Positions 61,569 to 64,000 of a stretch of 64,000 nucleotides of DNA are shown here, piece after piece. A program made the position numbers and the translations under genes. How positions within the stretch are numbered: the stretch's first letter is position 1; every line of letters starts with the position of its first letter. The stretch comes from an uncultured Roseburia sp. (GTDB lineage Bacteria > Bacillota > Clostridia > Lachnospirales > Lachnospiraceae). The stretch spans positions 28,446-92,445 of the forward strand of contig UQNW01000013.1 of NCBI GenBank assembly GCA_900542495.1, written 5' to 3'. Below the pieces are notes generated by a model. It was not told the origin of the DNA, searched no databases, and was given only the letters and a program-made list of their open reading frames with translations.

Positions 61569-64000
61569 TTATTTATTGCTGATAGCTGCCTGAGCTGCTG
61601 CTAAACGAGCGATTGGTACACGGAATGGTGAGCAGGAAACATAATCTAAACCAATCTTGTGGCAGAATTCTACGGAAGATGGATCTCCACCGTGCTCTCC
61701 ACAGATACCAACATGAAGTTTTGGATTAACTGGTTTACCAAGCTTAATAGCTGTCTCCATTAATTTACCAACACCGTTCTGGTCAAGTTTTGCAAATGGA
61801 TCGTTCTCGAAAATCTTGGTATCATAGTAAGCATTTAAGAACTTACCAGCATCGTCACGGGAGAATCCAAATGTCATCTGTGTTAAATCGTTTGTACCGA
61901 AGCAGAAGAAATCAGCTTCTGTAGCGATCTCATCAGCAGTAAGAGCTGCTCTTGGGATCTCGATCATTGTACCAACTTCGTACTCTAAGTTAACGCCTGC
62001 TGCTGCGATCTCAGCGTCTGCTGTCTCAACAACTACGTTCTTAACGAATTTTAATTCTTTTACTTCACATACAAGTGGAATCATGATTTCTGGTTTTACT
62101 GTCCATTCCGGATGATTCTTCTGTACGTTGATAGCTGCACGGATAACAGCTTTTGTCTGCATCTTAGCAATTTCTGGATAAGTAACTGCAAGACGGCATC
62201 CTCTGTGTCCCATCATTGGGTTGAACTCATGTAAAGAAGCGATGATGTTCTTGATTGTCTCAACGGATTTACCCTGAGATTTTGCAAGTTTCTCAATATC
62301 TGCTTCTTCAGTTGGAACGAACTCATGAAGAGGTGGATCAAGGAAACGGATTGTAACTGGGTTACCTTCCAGTGCTTCATAAAGTGCTTCGAAGTCTCCC
62401 TGCTGATATGGAAGGATCTTCTCAAGAGCAGCTTCTCTCTCTTCTACTGTATCAGAACAGATCATCTCACGGAATGCAGCAATTCTGTCTTCTTCGAAGA
62501 ACATATGCTCTGTACGGCAAAGACCGATACCCTCTGCACCAAGCTCACGAGCTTTCTTAGCATCTGCTGGAGTATCTGCATTTGTACGAACTTTTAATGT
62601 TCTGTATTTATCAGCCCATGCCATAACACGACCGAACTCACCAGCGATTGTAGCATCAACTGTCTTGATAGCTCCATCATAGATGTTACCTGTTGTACCA
62701 TCGATAGAAATGAAGTCTCCTTCATGGAACTCTTTTCCAGCTAATGTGAATTTCTTATTTTCTTCGTCCATAGCGATATCGCCACATCCGGATACACAGC
62801 ATGTACCCATACCACGTGCAACTACGGCTGCGTGAGATGTCATACCACCACGTACTGTTAAGATACCCTGGGAAGCTTTCATACCAGTGATATCTTCTGG
62901 AGAAGTCTCAAGACGTACTAATACGACTTTCTCTCCTCTTGCATTCCATTCCTCAGCATCTTCTGCTGTAAATACAACTTTACCACAAGCAGCTCCTGGA
63001 GATGCTCCAAGACCTTTTCCAAGTGGAGTTGCAGCTTTTAATGCAGCAGCATCAAACTGTGGATGTAATAATGTATCTAAGTTACGAGGATCGATCATTA
63101 ATACTGCTTCTTCCTCTGTCTTATGTCCTTCATCAACAAGGTCGCAAGCGATCTTTAATGCAGCTGGAGCTGTTCTCTTACCGTTACGGCACTGTAACAT
63201 GTAAAGTTTCTTGTTCTCTACAGTGAACTCCATATCCTGCATATCATGGTAGTGATTCTCAAGAGTCTCACATACTTTTAAGAATTCAGCGTAAGCTTCT
63301 GGGAATTCCTGCTCCATCTGTGCGATTGGCATTGGAGTACGAACACCTGCAACTACGTCTTCACCCTGTGCATTGATTAAGAACTCACCCATAAGTTTGT
63401 TCTCACCTGTAGCTGGATCACGTGTAAATGCAACACCTGTACCAGACTCGTTATTTAAGTTACCGAATACCATTGGCATTACGTTAACAGCAGTTCCCCA
63501 GGAATATGGGATATCGTTGTCACGACGGTAAACGTTTGCACGTGGGTTGTCCCAAGAACGGAATACAGCCTCAATAGCAAGTTTTAACTGCTCTACAGGA
63601 TCTGAAGGGAAGTCTGTTCCTAACTGGTTCTTGTACTCAGCTTTGAACTGCTCTGCTAACTCTTTTAAGTCTGCTGCTGTGAGGTCGATATCGAATTTAA
63701 CGCCTCTTTCTTCTTTCATCTTGTCGATAAGCTGTTCGAAATATTTCTTACCAACTTCCATAACTACGTCAGAGAACATCTGAATGAAACGTCTATAGGA
63801 ATCGTAAACGAAACGCTCGAATGCTGGATCTGGGTTACCAGCGATCATAGCTGCTACTACTTCGTCATTTAAACCAAGGTTTAAGATAGTATCCATCATA
63901 CCTGGCATAGAAGCTCTTGCACCTGAACGAACAGATACTAATAATGGATTCTTAAGATCGCCGAATTTCTTTCCGTTGATCTCTTCCATTTTCTTAACGC
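61569..64000 (-). CDS. ppdK: Pyruvate, phosphate dikinase (5' partial)
   Basis: Interconverts pyruvate, ATP and phosphate with phosphoenolpyruvate, AMP and pyrophosphate; in gut Firmicutes it links glycolysis and gluconeogenesis. The frame is open to the window end, and the visible 809 residues lack about the first 65-70 of the usual 875. Seen are the nucleotide-binding SVRSGARASMPGMMDT, the swivelling-domain phospho-His in GGMTSHAAVVARG and the C-terminal TIM barrel with LRVRTN-type KVRTNAD, FFCFGTNDLTQ and the catalytic Cys in GICGEHGGDP. Codon use looks strongly biased, consistent with high expression. Confidence 0.96.
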   Translation of the reverse strand, partial: VKKMEEINGKKFGDLKNPLLVSVRSGARASMPGMMDTILNLGLNDEVVAAMIAGNPDPAFERFVYDSYRRFIQMFSDVVMEVGKKYFEQLIDKMKEERGVKFDIDLTAADLKELAEQFKAEYKNQLGTDFPSDPVEQLKLAIEAVFRSWDNPRANVYRRDNDIPYSWGTAVNVMPMVFGNLNNESGTGVAFTRDPATGENKLMGEFLINAQGEDVVAGVRTPMPIAQMEQEFPEAYAEFLKVCETLENHYHDMQDMEFTVENKKLYMLQCRNGKRTAPAALKIACDLVDEGHKTEEEAVLMIDPRNLDTLLHPQFDAAALKAATPLGKGLGASPGAACGKVVFTAEDAEEWNARGEKVVLVRLETSPEDITGMKASQGILTVRGGMTSHAAVVARGMGTCCVSGCGDIAMDEENKKFTLAGKEFHEGDFISIDGTTGNIYDGAIKTVDATIAGEFGRVMAWADKYRTLKVRTNADTPADAKKARELGAEGIGLCRTEHMFFEEDRIAAFREMICSDTVEEREAALEKILPYQQGDFEALYEALEGNPVTIRFLDPPLHEFVPTEEADIEKLAKSQGKSVETIKNIIASLHEFNPMMGHRGCRLAVTYPEIAKMQTKAVIRAAINVQKNHPEWTVKPEIMIPLVCEVKELKFVKNVVVETADAEIAAAGVNLEYEVGTMIEIPRAALTADEIATEADFFCFGTNDLTQMTFGFSRDDAGKFLNAYYDTKIFENDPFAKLDQNGVGKLMETAIKLGKPVNPKLHVGICGEHGGDPSSVEFCHKIGLDYVSCSPFRVPIARLAAAQAAISNK

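Noticed and set aside
1..64000. CRISPR arrays, rRNA genes, integrases and complete insertion sequences
   Set aside because: I looked for regularly spaced repeats, rRNA signatures and transposase or integrase motifs and saw none.

Overview
The window looks like a chromosomal segment of a low-to-mid GC, endospore-forming Firmicute of the Lachnospiraceae. Roseburia or a close relative is my guess from protein style. The evidence is the Spo0A/SpoIVB pair, the conserved clostridial order nusB-xseA-xseB-ispA-dxs-tlyA-nadK-argR-recN-spoIVB-spo0A, several Lachnospiraceae-type proteins of unknown function, and strong AGGAGG-type ribosome binding sites. There is no rRNA, prophage, CRISPR array or complete insertion sequence.

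Layout. 1-3640: the end of a polyamine ABC transporter operon (potABCD, potA cut by the window edge) closed by a terminator. 3740-6091: a DUF5688-like protein convergent with glycogen synthase. 6169-18091: one long minus-strand housekeeping and sporulation block. 18198-19236: an XdhC-type protein with its two domains in reversed order, behind its own promoter and a dyad. 19252-31700: minus-strand maintenance genes (pncC, an AAA/nuclease-fold protein, nfo, a YdcF-like protein, an RNA methyltransferase, a secreted nuclease, metA, ligA, rluF, an SH3 protein), with a decayed HTH antitoxin-like gene at 26057-26348. 31908-41245: tRNA-Arg, L-lactate dehydrogenase, an inverted-repeat element, a Y-family polymerase, a marR plus heterodimeric ABC exporter operon, and aroD and DAHP synthase. 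41343-42395: a polytopic membrane protein behind a promoter with a GntR/FadR-like operator.

42709-53826 is the most distinctive part: a surface-structure locus. It encodes three proteins with SipW-type signal peptides (TasA/camelysin-like), a dedicated ER-type signal peptidase (SipW), a class B sortase, a protein with a xxTG sorting signal, a MucBP-like membrane-anchored protein, a 1264-residue VWA/fibro-slime protein and a SARP-like activator (OmpR-type DNA-binding plus BTAD domains). Upstream of both TasA-like transcription starts I find two copies of a TGTGACC-type heptamer at an 11-bp period, just upstream of a -10 element. That is the known architecture of SARP binding sites, so the locus appears to be a self-contained, SARP-controlled fibre or adhesin system.

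53988-64000: metF, greA with a structured leader, a phosphopantetheinyl transferase overlapping a REC-GGDEF-EAL-PAS-REC protein, a corrinoid-enzyme reactivase-like ferredoxin/ASKHA protein, a membrane protein of unknown function, and the C-terminal nine tenths of pyruvate phosphate dikinase. Assignments rest on reading motifs by eye. Start codons were chosen from Shine-Dalgarno spacing and gene overlaps.
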